Positions 19,124 to 28,969 of a stretch of 64,000 nucleotides of DNA are shown here, piece by piece (the first letter of the stretch is position 1; each line of letters starts with the position of its first letter). Made by a program: the position numbers and the translations under genes. Location of the stretch: positions 1-64,000 of the forward strand of contig JBMHBT010000013.1 of assembly GCA_049890275.1 (NCBI GenBank). The letters run 5' to 3'. The DNA is from UBA7374 sp049890275. Its GTDB lineage: Bacteria > Verrucomicrobiota > Verrucomicrobiia > Opitutales > Coraliomargaritaceae. The notes beneath the pieces are model-generated. The model saw nothing but the letters and a program-made list of their open reading frames with translations, searched no databases and was not told the origin of the DNA.

Positions 19124-22100
19124 TTATCGCAGGCGGATGAGGAGATCTTTGCTGTCCACCTGATCACCGGCCTGAACTTCGACGGCATCGACGACGCCAT
19201 CTGTCAGTGCGTAGACGGTGGTCTGCATCTTCATGGCTTCGAGGACGCAGAGCTTTTCCTTCTTCTTGACCTGCTGGCCGACGGTGACGGATACGCTGCT
19301 GACCATGGCAGGGATGGGGGCACCGACTTGTTTGTTATCGGCGGGATCGGCTTTGGCTCGGCGTCGGGATTCCGTTTTAACCGAGCGGTCGGTGACGACG
19401 CATTCGCGGGCGCGTCCGTTGAGCTCGAAGGTAAGGGTGCGCTGGCCGTCCTCGTTTGGCTCGGAGACGTAGATGAGCTTGATGATGAGTGTCTTGCCCT
19501 GCTCGATCTCAACGGTGATCTCCTCGCCGGGCTGAAGGCCGTAGAAGAAGGCGGGGGTGGGGAGCACGCGGGCGTGGCCGTATTGTTTGACGTATTTGTC
19601 GAGGTCGGTGAAGACCTGCGGGTACATCAGGTAGGAATAGAGGTCATCGTCGTTGATTGGGCGGTTGAACTTTTCCGCGAGTTCCGTGCGGGTGGATTCG
19701 ACATCGATTTTTTCGGCGTGTGCGCCGGGGCGTCCGCGAAGTGGTTTGCGATCGCCGAGGACGGTCTTCTGCACGGCTTTGGGCCAGCCGCCGACGGGTT
19801 GTCCAAGGCCGCCGGAGAGCATGTCGACAACGGATTCAGGGAAGGCGGTGCCGGGCTCAAGGTTGACCAGGTCGGCGGGTTCTACGCCCTTGGTGAGGAG
19901 GAACATGGCGAGATCGCCGACGACTTTTGAGGAAGGGGTGACTTTGACGATGTCGCCGAGGAGGAGGTTGACCTCGTGGTAGTAGCGGACGACTTCGGGC
20001 CAGCGGGAACCGAGGCCGAGGGCGCGGGCCTGCTCGCGCAGGTTGGTGTACTGGCCGCCGGGCATCTCGTGGGTGTAGACTTCGGCGCTGCCGAACTTTG
20101 GGCTGGTGTCGAAGGGCCCGTAGAATTGGCGGACGGCCTCCCAGTAGATGGAGAGTTCGTTGAGGAAGGCGAGGTCAAGGCCGGTGTCGCGCGGGTTGGA
20201 GCGGAGGGCGTTGACGATGGAGTTGAGGTTGGGCTGTGAAGTGAGGCCGGAGAGGGATGCGGTGGCCAGATCTACGGCGTCCACCCCGGCTTCTGCGGCC
20301 TTGATCACGGAAGCGCCGGCGATGCCGGAAGAGTCGTGGGTGTGGAAGTGGACGGGCAGGCCGGTCTCCTGGCGGAGGGCCTTGACCAGTTTGTAGACGG
20401 CGTGCGGGGTGCAGAGGCCGGACATGTCCTTGAGAGCTAGGATATGGGCGCCCATGCGCTCTAGTTCCTTCGCCATCTCTACGTAGTAAGTGAGGGTGTA
20501 CTTGTCGCGCTTGGTGTCGAGGATGTCGCCGGTGTAGCAAAGAGTGGCTTCGCAGACGGAGTTGGTCCGTGTGCGGATGGCGTCCATCGCCACCTTGAGG
20601 TTGGGCAGGTAGTTGAGGGAGTCGAAGACGCGGAAGATATCCATGCCGCTCTCGGCGGAGTGCTGGATGAATCCGCGGATGACGTTGTCGGGGTAGTTGG
20701 AGTAGCCGACCCCGTTGGCTCCGCGCAGGAGCATTTGGAAGCAAATGTTGGGGATGCGCTCCCGCAGACGCCGGAGGCGCTTGAAGGGGTTCTCGTGGAG
20801 GAAGCGCATGGAGGTGTCGAAGGTGGCTCCGCCCCAGCACTCGAGGGAGTAGAGATCGGCCGCGCGATGGGCGATGGCGTCGGCCACCTTGAGTTGGTCG
20901 TAGCTGCGCATGCGGGCCGCAAGGAGCGACTGGTGGGCGTCCCGCATGGTGGTATCGGTCACGAGGAGCCGCTTCTGGCGGCGCGTCCACTGGGCAAATT
21001 TTTCTGGGCCGTGCTTGTCCAGGTAGTTCTTTGTGCCTTCGGGCAGGGTCGCGGTGTGGTCGTGCCCGGGCACGATGACGGGCAGATCCATGGCGGGCAC
21101 GGGGCGTCCCTTGACCTGGTCGTTGCCGTTGACGATGGTCTCGCCGAGGAGGTTGAGCAGCTTGGTCGCGCGGTCGCGGCGTCGTTTGAATTGAAAGAGG
21201 CCTTTCGTCGTATCGATCAGAGTGGTAGTGGCCTGTCCGGACTTGAAGATCTGGTGGCTGACGACGTTTTCAATGAAGGGGATATTGGTCTTGACGCCCC
21301 GTATGCGCATTTCGCTGAGGGCGCGCTCCATCCGCTGGATGGCCAGCTCGAAGTTGCTGGCGGAGGCGGTGAGCTTGACCAGGAGGGAGTCGTAGTAGGG
21401 GGTGATGACGGCACCGGTGTCGCCCATGGCGCCGTCGAGACGGATGCCGAAACCGGCGGCGCTGCGGTAGTTGACGATCTTGCCGTAGTCGGGTGCGAAG
21501 TTCTTCTCGGGGTCTTCGGTGGTGATGCGTGCCTGGATGGCGACCCCGTTGCGGGGGATGTCTTCCTGGGCGGGGATGCCGATCTCTTTGCCGTGGAGGC
21601 TGTGTCCCTGGGCGATGAGGATCTGGCTGCGGACGATGTCGAGGCCGGTGATGACCTCGGTGACGGTGTGCTCGACCTGGATACGGGGGTTCATCTCGAT
21701 GAAGAACCATTCGTGGGTGTCGAGGTCGTAGAGAAATTCGACGGTGCCTGCGTTGTAGTAGCCGATGGATTTTGCGATCTGCACGGCGGCCTGGCAGAGG
21801 TCGTTGCGGACGTTGTCGGGCAGGCCGATGGAGGGGGCGATTTCGATGACCTTCTGGTGGCGGCGCTGGACGGAGCAGTCGCGTTCGTGGAGGTGGACGA
21901 CGTTGCCCTGCTTGTCACCAAGGATTTGCACCTCGATGTGTTTGGCGCGCTCGATGTAGCGCTCGAGGAAGACGGCGGAGTTGCCGAAGGCGCGCTGGGC
22001 CTCGCCCTGGGCTTCTTCGAGGAAGTGCTTTAGGTCCTTGGGGTCCTTGACTACGCGCATGCCGCGGCCACCGCCGCCAAAGGCTGCCTTGATGATGAGG

Positions 22101-22573
22101 GGAAAGCCGATCTTCTTGGCGATTTTCAGGGCCTTGGCTGGATCGGAGACAGGATCCTGTGTGCCGGGCAGGGTGGGGACTTTTGCTTGGTCGGCGATTT
22201 TGCGGGCCTCGATCTTGTCGCCCATCCGGGCGAGCAGTTCGGAACTGGGGCCGACAAAAGTGATGCCATTGGCTTCGCAGGCATTGGCAAAGGCGGCGTT
22301 TTCCGAAAGGAAGCCATAGCCGGGGTGGATCAGGTCGACATTGTGGTCCTTGGCCAGATTGATGACGCTATCTATGTCGAGGTATGCGGCGACGGGGCCT
22401 TTGCCCTCGCCTACGAGATAGGACTCATCGGCCTTGAACCGGTGAACGCCGAAGCGGTCTTCATTGGCATAAACCGCCACAGTTCGGCAACTGAGCTCCG
22501 TCGCGCTTCGAAAGATTCGGACAGCAATTTCGCTGCGGTTGGCGGCAAGTAGTTTTAGAGGTTTATTCTGCAT
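19124..22573 (-). CDS. pyc: Pyruvate carboxylase
   Basis: A 1149-residue single-chain biotin enzyme that carboxylates pyruvate to oxaloacetate. The order is biotin carboxylase (about 1-455, with HPGYGFLSEN at 83-92 and the ATP-grasp loop GGGGRGMRVV at 166-175), carboxyltransferase (beginning near 535 with DTTMRDAHQSLLAARMRS) and a C-terminal biotinyl domain whose EAMKMQTT carries the acceptor K1115. The full family length is present and no domain is split off. The DNA is visibly G+C-richer than its flanks (38 of 60 bases in 20641-20700), which produces long spurious frames on the other strand. Its role is anaplerosis or gluconeogenesis. Confidence 0.97.
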   Translation of the reverse strand: MQNKPLKLLAANRSEIAVRIFRSATELSCRTVAVYANEDRFGVHRFKADESYLVGEGKGPVAAYLDIDSVINLAKDHNVDLIHPGYGFLSENAAFANACEANGITFVGPSSELLARMGDKIEARKIADQAKVPTLPGTQDPVSDPAKALKIAKKIGFPLIIKAAFGGGGRGMRVVKDPKDLKHFLEEAQGEAQRAFGNSAVFLERYIERAKHIEVQILGDKQGNVVHLHERDCSVQRRHQKVIEIAPSIGLPDNVRNDLCQAAVQIAKSIGYYNAGTVEFLYDLDTHEWFFIEMNPRIQVEHTVTEVITGLDIVRSQILIAQGHSLHGKEIGIPAQEDIPRNGVAIQARITTEDPEKNFAPDYGKIVNYRSAAGFGIRLDGAMGDTGAVITPYYDSLLVKLTASASNFELAIQRMERALSEMRIRGVKTNIPFIENVVSHQIFKSGQATTTLIDTTKGLFQFKRRRDRATKLLNLLGETIVNGNDQVKGRPVPAMDLPVIVPGHDHTATLPEGTKNYLDKHGPEKFAQWTRRQKRLLVTDTTMRDAHQSLLAARMRSYDQLKVADAIAHRAADLYSLECWGGATFDTSMRFLHENPFKRLRRLRERIPNICFQMLLRGANGVGYSNYPDNVIRGFIQHSAESGMDIFRVFDSLNYLPNLKVAMDAIRTRTNSVCEATLCYTGDILDTKRDKYTLTYYVEMAKELERMGAHILALKDMSGLCTPHAVYKLVKALRQETGLPVHFHTHDSSGIAGASVIKAAEAGVDAVDLATASLSGLTSQPNLNSIVNALRSNPRDTGLDLAFLNELSIYWEAVRQFYGPFDTSPKFGSAEVYTHEMPGGQYTNLREQARALGLGSRWPEVVRYYHEVNLLLGDIVKVTPSSKVVGDLAMFLLTKGVEPADLVNLEPGTAFPESVVDMLSGGLGQPVGGWPKAVQKTVLGDRKPLRGRPGAHAEKIDVESTRTELAEKFNRPINDDDLYSYLMYPQVFTDLDKYVKQYGHARVLPTPAFFYGLQPGEEITVEIEQGKTLIIKLIYVSEPNEDGQRTLTFELNGRARECVVTDRSVKTESRRRAKADPADNKQVGAPIPAMVSSVSVTVGQQVKKKEKLCVLEAMKMQTTVYALTDGVVDAVEVQAGDQVDSKDLLIRLR

Positions 22574-22666
22574 CGGCTGTAGATTGTAGAAAAAGTGCGT
22601 GACTGGCTAAGTCAAGGTAGTGTGTCTTTACTTCTGAATAAAGGCTTAGGATTCTGGGTAAGGTTT

Positions 22667-23725
22667 TTAAGAATCTATCTTCTGGCCGACAGGTAGTTGA
22701 CCGTTGCCGGAGAGAAGAATAGCGAGGGCCCGAGTAGCGGGAAAATGGGCACAAACAATCATAATAATGACGGTAAAGGGGACGCAAAGAAACATCCCAG
22801 GAATGCCCCATACAGCTCCCCAAAGGCCGAGGGAAAAGAGTATGATCATTGGGCTAAGATTGAGTTTACTGCCCATCAACCTAGGTTCAACTAAACTGCC
22901 GATGGCAAATTGTACGAGTGAAATCGCGACGATTACGAGAACGAAAGGGCGGAGCGTATCAAACTGGACGAGTGCGAGTGCGGAGGGGAAGAGGGTGGCA
23001 ATAATGGATCCGATCGTGGGGATGAAATTGAGGAGGAAGATGAGGACGGCCCAGAAGCTGGCAAAGTCAAGCCCGATGAGGCTCATGACGAGGTAGCTGA
23101 GCAGTCCGGTGGCGGCACTGGTTAAGACCTTGATCCCGATGTAGAGGCGTACGTCTTTGCCGATGTGGCCGATTAAGTGGAAGACTTCACGTTGGCGGAG
23201 ACGTTCGGGGAAGAGGGCCTTGATCTTGGGTTGAAAGGTGCGCTGTTCGGCCAAAAGAAAGAGTAAGTAGACGATAATGATTCCGGTGCGACTGAGTAGA
23301 TTGCGCACGGTTTTTCCAAAGTCCTGCAGATAAGTACTGAGGTCGATCTTGTTGATAAATTCATGGAGCTTCGGGGCATCCTCTGCCGCTACTCCAAAGA
23401 GTGAATAGATGTCGAAAATGCGTGTCTCTAGGTTTTGTTGATAGGTCGGTGCCACGTCGATCACACTTTTAATGTTTTCAGTAACGAGTTGGACTAGAAG
23501 GCTGATCGAGGCAAAAATGATGCCCAGCGCGAGAACCATAGAGAGCCATTTGGGTACATGCTGATCGCGGACAGTAAGGGCACTGATGGTGTGAGCGAGA
23601 ATACTGATTAAGTACGCGACGACTCCGGCAATGACTATGGGTTGGATGAGGGCTTGTCCGATGTGAAGCAGGTAGAAGACTGTCACCACGATAAAGACGG
23701 ATAATGCGGTGCTTTGTAGTTTCAT
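22667..23725 (-). CDS. AI-2E family transporter (TqsA/PerM-like)
   Basis: A 352-residue membrane protein with about eight helices: two at the N-terminus, a soluble middle region (about 85-150) and a C-terminal membrane block. NFIPTIGSIIATLFPSALAL near 240 and EPRLMGSKLNLSPMIILFSL near 283 are typical of the AI-2E transporter family. Members have been linked to autoinducer-2 export and to Na+/H+ antiport; the substrate cannot be told from the sequence. It is downstream of rdgB on the same strand with a 48-nt gap. Confidence 0.85.
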   Translation of the reverse strand: MKLQSTALSVFIVVTVFYLLHIGQALIQPIVIAGVVAYLISILAHTISALTVRDQHVPKWLSMVLALGIIFASISLLVQLVTENIKSVIDVAPTYQQNLETRIFDIYSLFGVAAEDAPKLHEFINKIDLSTYLQDFGKTVRNLLSRTGIIIVYLLFLLAEQRTFQPKIKALFPERLRQREVFHLIGHIGKDVRLYIGIKVLTSAATGLLSYLVMSLIGLDFASFWAVLIFLLNFIPTIGSIIATLFPSALALVQFDTLRPFVLVIVAISLVQFAIGSLVEPRLMGSKLNLSPMIILFSLGLWGAVWGIPGMFLCVPFTVIIMIVCAHFPATRALAILLSGNGQLPVGQKIDS

Positions 23726-23773
23726 TTTTTAAATCTAACCTAAAAACCGGGAATTCAACAAGTCTGGATGCGG

Positions 23774-24385
23774 TTATGGTGTCTCGTTTTTCAATTCACT
23801 AAGAACAGAGGCGAGCCATTCCGCTGCTCGGGCGCGGTGGCTGATCTGGTTTTTTATAGCATCTCCCAGTTGCGCAAAGCTCTTGTCGTGCCCATCTGGA
23901 ATAAAGACTGGATCGTACCCGAACCCATCTGCTCCGGTTGCTTGACATGCAATCCGACCGAGGCAAGCACCGTCGTAAAAAGTAGTGTGTCCGTCGGGGT
24001 CGATCAAGCAAAGCACGCAATAGAAACGAGCCATACGATTCTTTTCGGGAATGGCCTCCATTTCCATGAGAAGTTTTTCCAGATTTTTTTCGTCGCTGGA
24101 GTCGGGCCCGGCATAGCGGGCCGAATAAATGCCCGGAGCGCCTCTAAGGGCACTGACTTCAAGGCCGGAATCGTCAGCGAGTACCCAGGCATCTGATGGA
24201 GCCATGCATCGCAGGGCTTTTGCTTTGAGTTCGGCGTTGTCGGTGAAGGTGTCGCCATCTTCCACTACGTTTGGCATTCCGCCGCAGGCTGATGCCGTAA
24301 GTACTTCGATCTCTAGGCCATCCAGGAGTGTTTTAAATTCCTCTGCCTTATGATCGTTTCCAGTAGCTAGGATTAATTGTTTCAT
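23774..24385 (-). CDS. rdgB: dITP/XTP pyrophosphatase (RdgB/HAM1)
   Basis: A 203-residue house-cleaning nucleotidase that hydrolyses ITP, dITP and XTP to monophosphates. The N-terminal phosphate-binding motif LATGNDHKAEEF, the LADDSGLEV motif near 69-77 and ARYAG near 89-93 are diagnostic. The later GFGYDPVFIP and SHRARA blocks complete the family pattern. It lies between ribD and the AI-2E gene on the same strand. Confidence 0.96.
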   Translation of the reverse strand: MKQLILATGNDHKAEEFKTLLDGLEIEVLTASACGGMPNVVEDGDTFTDNAELKAKALRCMAPSDAWVLADDSGLEVSALRGAPGIYSARYAGPDSSDEKNLEKLLMEMEAIPEKNRMARFYCVLCLIDPDGHTTFYDGACLGRIACQATGADGFGYDPVFIPDGHDKSFAQLGDAIKNQISHRARAAEWLASVLSELKNETP

Positions 24386-24408
24386 TGGTTCGCTACAGGA
24401 TTAAAAAA

Positions 24409-25530
24409 TTATTGTTTGATTGAGCGGAGCCAACCGCGGACAAGTAAGTCATTGGCGAAGGATTCATTCTGTATGCGGGAAAGAGAGAATGCCTCGTTGA
24501 TTGATTGGGTGTTCCGTTTTTTGTGAATGCCTAGTGCGCTCGTATCGACAAGGTATTTTGGAGCAATGTAGTGAAAGAAATAGTCGACGGATTGCTCTGC
24601 AATGAGCGCTGAGGCCCAGCGCGGCCCGGGTTCGATATAGACCCCATGAATGCCCTCCTCGGCGCAACGACTCCGAAAGGCATTGAGGTCGAGGTGATTC
24701 TCTTTTTCGGGTAGCTGCCAGAGGTGGATGCCTGCATTCTGTGCGGGAGTCGGGTCGATCTTGTCGTTACAGACGAGAGTACTGCGCTCTTTGTCAGAGT
24801 CATTGAAGATGTGAAGTGAATCCAATTGGGATTTTGTCTCAAAGTTTCGATCCAAAATAAAGCGACGCGGACACCAGCTGTTTTCCTGTATTCGGCTCGT
24901 CAGCGAAGGATTGTCCGCTAGGGCGGTTTTTGCGCTGACTGCAATAGCTGGGAAATAGCGGCGCCAGCGCATAACATCTGCACGGGCTTCTTCACCAGTG
25001 ACCCATTTTGAATGACCGTTAGCCGCGCTGAATTTACCGTCGAGTGTGGTGGCTATTTTTCCTGCTAGAAGGGGTGTTTGGTGAGATATCCAATGGTGGA
25101 AGAGGAGGTTCAGGTCTTCACAGGCTTCTGCCATGATGCCTTGTGAGACTTCAATGCCTGAGTTGCGTAAGCAGACCAGACCCTTGCCGCCATGGTCTGG
25201 GTTTGGGTCGATTGCGCCGACGATTACTTGGCGAATGCCGGATTCGATAATGGCATCTGTACAAGCTCCGGTGCGTCCAGCCGTCGAACACGGCTCAAGC
25301 GTAACATAGAGAGTGGCTTGAGGGCTTGGTTTGCGACCGAGTGCTCGGAGCGCTTCGACTTCAGCATGGGCTTGTCCCGCAGCGCGATGCCAGCCTTCGG
25401 CCACAATGACTCCATCTTCCACAATAACCGCTCCGACCATCGGGTTGGGATGTGTCTGGCCCCAAGCTTTTTTTGCGAGTTCAAGCGCACGTGACATCCA
25501 TTTGGAGTCTCTGTCTACTGTTTCTGGCAT
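24409..25530 (-). CDS. ribD: Bifunctional riboflavin biosynthesis deaminase/reductase
   Basis: A 373-residue RibD catalysing the second and third steps of riboflavin synthesis. The N-terminal deaminase domain has the zinc site H55-A-E57 and P80-C81...C90 (EPCSTAGRTGAC). The C-terminal reductase domain starts near 155 with LLAGKIATTLDGKFSAANG, followed by SKWVTGEEAR. No ribE, ribBA or ribH gene is nearby, and no FMN riboswitch fold was recognised in the 33-nt upstream gap. Confidence 0.95.
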   Translation of the reverse strand: MPETVDRDSKWMSRALELAKKAWGQTHPNPMVGAVIVEDGVIVAEGWHRAAGQAHAEVEALRALGRKPSPQATLYVTLEPCSTAGRTGACTDAIIESGIRQVIVGAIDPNPDHGGKGLVCLRNSGIEVSQGIMAEACEDLNLLFHHWISHQTPLLAGKIATTLDGKFSAANGHSKWVTGEEARADVMRWRRYFPAIAVSAKTALADNPSLTSRIQENSWCPRRFILDRNFETKSQLDSLHIFNDSDKERSTLVCNDKIDPTPAQNAGIHLWQLPEKENHLDLNAFRSRCAEEGIHGVYIEPGPRWASALIAEQSVDYFFHYIAPKYLVDTSALGIHKKRNTQSINEAFSLSRIQNESFANDLLVRGWLRSIKQ

Positions 25531-25563
25531 GTCTGCAGGTGAAAAGAGAAAGATTTGAATGAA

Positions 25564-26220
25564 CTACGAGTTTTCCACTTCTTTGTCTATATGGCGGATA
25601 AAGGGATTGGTGGTTTTTTCATGGCCTACAGTCGTGGTTGGGCCGTGTCCGGGGTAGAGCGTGGTTACATCCGGGAGCGTATAGATTTTTTCGCGAATGG
25701 ATTTCATTAACAGTTGGCCGTCGCCACCCGGTAAGTCGTAGCGTCCAACACTTCCGGCAAAGATCGCATCTCCGACTATTGCAGCGGCTTCGTCTTTGCA
25801 ATAAATCAAAATATTCCCCGGGCAATGACCGGGAACATGACGGATTTCTAACTGGCGCCCCAAAAGTTGAAGTTCGGCCCCGTCTACAATCCAATGATTG
25901 ATGGGTACAGGCTGTAGCTCCAAGCCGGGTATGGCAAAGTTCGCCATACGGCTGGGGTCTTCAAAGAGCGGTGCATCCTCCGGGTGGGCATAGACAGGTA
26001 TACCAGTAGCTGCAAATTTGTGCGCATCTAAAATATGATCCCAGTGTCCATGGGTGAGAATAAGCCCAACGATGGTACAGCCGTTCTCTTTTGACTGTTG
26101 GATCGCCCAATCATAAGCGCCTTCAGGCGCATCAATCACAAGACTCTCTCCGCTTTCTGGATCGAGCAAGAGGATGGCGTTCGTACCGATCGGCGGAAGT
26201 TCTTGTGTGCAAATTTTCAT
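25564..26220 (-). CDS. Metallo-beta-lactamase-fold hydrolase (glyoxalase II-like)
   Basis: A 218-residue MBL-fold enzyme. The metal motif T56-H-G-H-W-D-H62 is complete, followed by a histidine in VPGHCPGN, an aspartate in VGDAIFAGSVGR and a final YPGHGPTT. The layout is that of the small YcbL-like hydroxyacylglutathione hydrolases; the real thioester is unknown. The frame stays open to 26280, but MKICTQELPPIGTNA is the usual family beginning. It is divergent from the TPR gene. Confidence 0.85.
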   Translation of the reverse strand: MKICTQELPPIGTNAILLLDPESGESLVIDAPEGAYDWAIQQSKENGCTIVGLILTHGHWDHILDAHKFAATGIPVYAHPEDAPLFEDPSRMANFAIPGLELQPVPINHWIVDGAELQLLGRQLEIRHVPGHCPGNILIYCKDEAAAIVGDAIFAGSVGRYDLPGGDGQLLMKSIREKIYTLPDVTTLYPGHGPTTTVGHEKTTNPFIRHIDKEVENS

Positions 26221-26352
26221 GCGATAATCAATACAGCCCATTCTCTTGGGTTCAATCCCCAAGCGATAAGAAACCACCAAGTAATAAATAAATAGAAAAA
26301 CGAGTGTATAATGACGTTGCCGAAAGTTCTCTTTTTTGTCATTCTCAAGTAT

Positions 26353-27288
26353 ATGATTTCTATAATTAACCGAATAGCGCCAAGTATTGAATGTCTTCGA
26401 TATCCAATCGTTTTTGTGCTTCTCGGTTTGTATTCTTTCTTTTTGGCGGACTTACCAGCTGAAGAGGTTCTGTCGCCCACCCTGTCAGTAGAGGAGGATT
26501 CGGCTCGTTTACAGGAGAGGGTCTCTTTGGGTTATGAGCAGTTGGAAAAAGGTGATTCTGATAGCGCGTTAGCTACCTTTCAATCTGCGCTTTTGGTGGA
26601 CTCAAAGGATTTATCTGCCCTTCTTGGGCGTGCGATGATTCATGCCGAACGCATGGATTATGCAGAGGCATTTACTGCTTATGATTCTATTGTTCGGTTG
26701 TACCCACAACACGCATTAGCCTGGAATCGTCGTGGCTTGGCGGCCTTTAATATGGAGGATTTCGATCTGGCCTTGGTTTCTTTTGAGCGGGCTACTGAGT
26801 CGCGCCCCGTAAACGGTTTTTTCTATGAATCGATCGCATGGACCCAAATGTGCCGTGGTGAATACGAGGCGGCTGCACAGTCGGCCAAGACCGCTTCGTT
26901 GATGTATAGCCGGGAAGGTGAGACCTCTCTCTATCCTGTTATCATTGCTTATTTGGCTAGTTTTGAGTCGGGCGATACAGAAAATGCCATCCGTGCTCTG
27001 GAGTATGCGAAAAAGAATCGCGGTTATGCCTGGCCTGGCCCGGTCGTTGATTATCTTGCCGGTAGTATGACTGCGGCGGATATGATTAGCTGCGTTACCA
27101 ACCGAGCCGAAGAAACAGAGGCGCATACTTATATCGGGTTACAATTACTTTTGATAGGGGAGGAGGAAGCTGCGTCTCGTCACTTGGATTGGGTGGGGCT
27201 TCAGGGGGATCCTTCCGTGTTTGAGTATACCTTGGCCCGTGCGCTACGGATGCGTAATCGAGTGGCTACTGTTCTGCACGAGATCTAA
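26353..27288 (+). CDS. TPR-repeat protein with N-terminal membrane anchor
   Basis: A 311-residue protein with one hydrophobic segment near residues 14-32 (signal peptide or anchor), then tandem tetratricopeptide repeats over about 50-200 with the usual A-x-x-x-A and Y/F spacing. It is probably periplasmic and a scaffold rather than an enzyme. An ATG at 26311 is in frame, but it overlaps a TATAAT hexamer (26307-26312) that looks like a -10 box, so the ATG at 26353 is preferred. Its last 23 nt overlap the 3' end of murJ on the other strand. The function is unknown. Confidence 0.65.
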   Translation: MISIINRIAPSIECLRYPIVFVLLGLYSFFLADLPAEEVLSPTLSVEEDSARLQERVSLGYEQLEKGDSDSALATFQSALLVDSKDLSALLGRAMIHAERMDYAEAFTAYDSIVRLYPQHALAWNRRGLAAFNMEDFDLALVSFERATESRPVNGFFYESIAWTQMCRGEYEAAAQSAKTASLMYSREGETSLYPVIIAYLASFESGDTENAIRALEYAKKNRGYAWPGPVVDYLAGSMTAADMISCVTNRAEETEAHTYIGLQLLLIGEEEAASRHLDWVGLQGDPSVFEYTLARALRMRNRVATVLHEI

Positions 27289-28822
27289 GTTTTTTACTAT
27301 ATTTCTCAGCGAGAAGGTTTAACTCTTCAAATCCCTGATGATAGAGTAAGTAGAAGTATACCGCAATACTTCCTGGGATCAGTGTAACAATTGCGATCCA
27401 GGCATGAGCTTTCCCCGTAAGATTACATGCATCCAAGAGAAGCAAACCGGTGAGGCAGAATACTGCCATTATACAACTAGCAATGATAATCTTTCTGCCT
27501 GCTTCAGCTAGATTTTTTAGATGCAGAGCATCATGACGGCGCCCGAGTGCCCGCCAAAGGAGTACTGCTTGAATCAGGGCAGCAACAACATTAGCCAGGG
27601 CGAGGCCACGTTCGGCCCAAAACTGCATGAAGAGTAGGCTCCCGGCTAAATTGATCAGTAAACAAAGGCCAGCGATCTGCACAGTGCAGTAAATGGCCTT
27701 TGAGGCGTGCAAACCTCGTGTTCCAAAGGTTGCGACAGAGTAGAAGGGCAAACCACAGCCATAAATGGAGACCAATCCGGCAACTGTCTTTGCATCCGCG
27801 CCTTCGAATCGGCCAAAACGCATTAATTCTACCAGAGGCTCTCCGAGAAGAAACAGACCGATTCCTGCCGGGAGAGAAATTCCAAGGATGAGACGCAGGC
27901 CTGAAGAAAAGGACTCAACAAATGCAGCTTCGTCTTTGCGAGCTAAGTGATCGGCCATGAGCGGAAAAAAAACGGTGGTCACCGATATAGTAAAGAGACC
28001 GAGAGGCAATTCCATCAATCGACTCGCTAAATACAATACGGACACGGCTGACTCATTGAGCCCATGGGCCAAGAGACGGGAAATCATTATATTTACCTGA
28101 AGAATTGCTGCTCCCGCCAGTGCAGGTACAAGTAGGGAGCGTAATTCCCGCATCGGTGCTCCTTCAGCACGAGCTAATTTAGGTCGCCAGCCTTGACGAG
28201 CAAAGTCGACTGCCGGAATAAATAACTGCAGTATACCGCCAAATAACACGCCGCCACAGAGCCAATAGATGATTTCTTCAGGGGGGCGCCTTAGTAGCAT
28301 GGCTCCGCCCATTGCCAGGATCATTGCCAGATTCAGCACGATCGGTGTGGAGGCGGCAGCCGTAAAGCGACCCAATACATGTAAACCGGCCGCGAATACT
28401 GCTGAGAGGCAAATAAAGAGCATGTAGGGTAAGAGTAGGACGGATAATTCGGCGGCTAGCGACCAGCGGAAATCCAATACTCCTGACAACCGGATCGCCC
28501 CCAAGAGCAACATACCAAAAGTTGTCAGTATAGAGAGCAGCAAAAGTAAGCGGAGCGTTACAGCACTGAAAAAATGGAAGGCGGCTCCCCGTCCGTTGCG
28601 ATGCAGTACTTGTCCAAACACCGGAACCAGTGCAGAGGTGAGGGCACCTTCTCCTAGGAGTCGGCGAAATAAGTTAGGCAAGGTGAAAGCCAGGAGGAAT
28701 GCGGACGACCATAGTCCTGCGCCCAGTCCCGCGTAGATGATTATATCACGGAGCAGACCGAGGATGCGTGATGCCCCGGTAGAAAGACAGACTGCTGCGA
28801 TATTCTTAAAATTCCTCAACAT
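27266..28822 (-). CDS. murJ: Lipid II flippase MurJ
   Basis: A 518-residue MviN/MurJ-type protein of the MOP superfamily with about fourteen membrane helices. The start LSTGASRILGLLRDIIIYAG, the LFRRLLGEGALTSALVPVF block near 51 and the LPLGLFTISVTTVFFPLMA block near 275 are family markers. It moves lipid II across the inner membrane for peptidoglycan synthesis, which indicates a walled cell. It overlaps the TPR gene tail to tail. Confidence 0.94.
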   Translation of the reverse strand: MLRNFKNIAAVCLSTGASRILGLLRDIIIYAGLGAGLWSSAFLLAFTLPNLFRRLLGEGALTSALVPVFGQVLHRNGRGAAFHFFSAVTLRLLLLLSILTTFGMLLLGAIRLSGVLDFRWSLAAELSVLLLPYMLFICLSAVFAAGLHVLGRFTAAASTPIVLNLAMILAMGGAMLLRRPPEEIIYWLCGGVLFGGILQLFIPAVDFARQGWRPKLARAEGAPMRELRSLLVPALAGAAILQVNIMISRLLAHGLNESAVSVLYLASRLMELPLGLFTISVTTVFFPLMADHLARKDEAAFVESFSSGLRLILGISLPAGIGLFLLGEPLVELMRFGRFEGADAKTVAGLVSIYGCGLPFYSVATFGTRGLHASKAIYCTVQIAGLCLLINLAGSLLFMQFWAERGLALANVVAALIQAVLLWRALGRRHDALHLKNLAEAGRKIIIASCIMAVFCLTGLLLLDACNLTGKAHAWIAIVTLIPGSIAVYFYLLYHQGFEELNLLAEKYSKKLRSRAEQ

Positions 28823-28969
28823 GGTCTTTAGTAATCAGCATCCTCCACACATTCTTAAGACGACGCTCTCGAAAAGTTTTGGCAAATGTATATTTCATCC
28901 CTACAGGTAGATTTAAATTTATAATGATTGGAACAGTTTCAGAGGTAACGCATCCAAAACACTTTTATC

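Noticed and set aside
20660..22033. A long plus-strand open frame (457 codons) inside pyc
   Set aside because: It is antisense to the unmistakable pyruvate carboxylase and arises from its G+C-rich codon bias; it has no recognisable domain.
26307..26316. ATG at 26311 as the TPR gene start
   Set aside because: It overlaps a TATAAT -10-like hexamer; the ATG at 26353 is more plausible.
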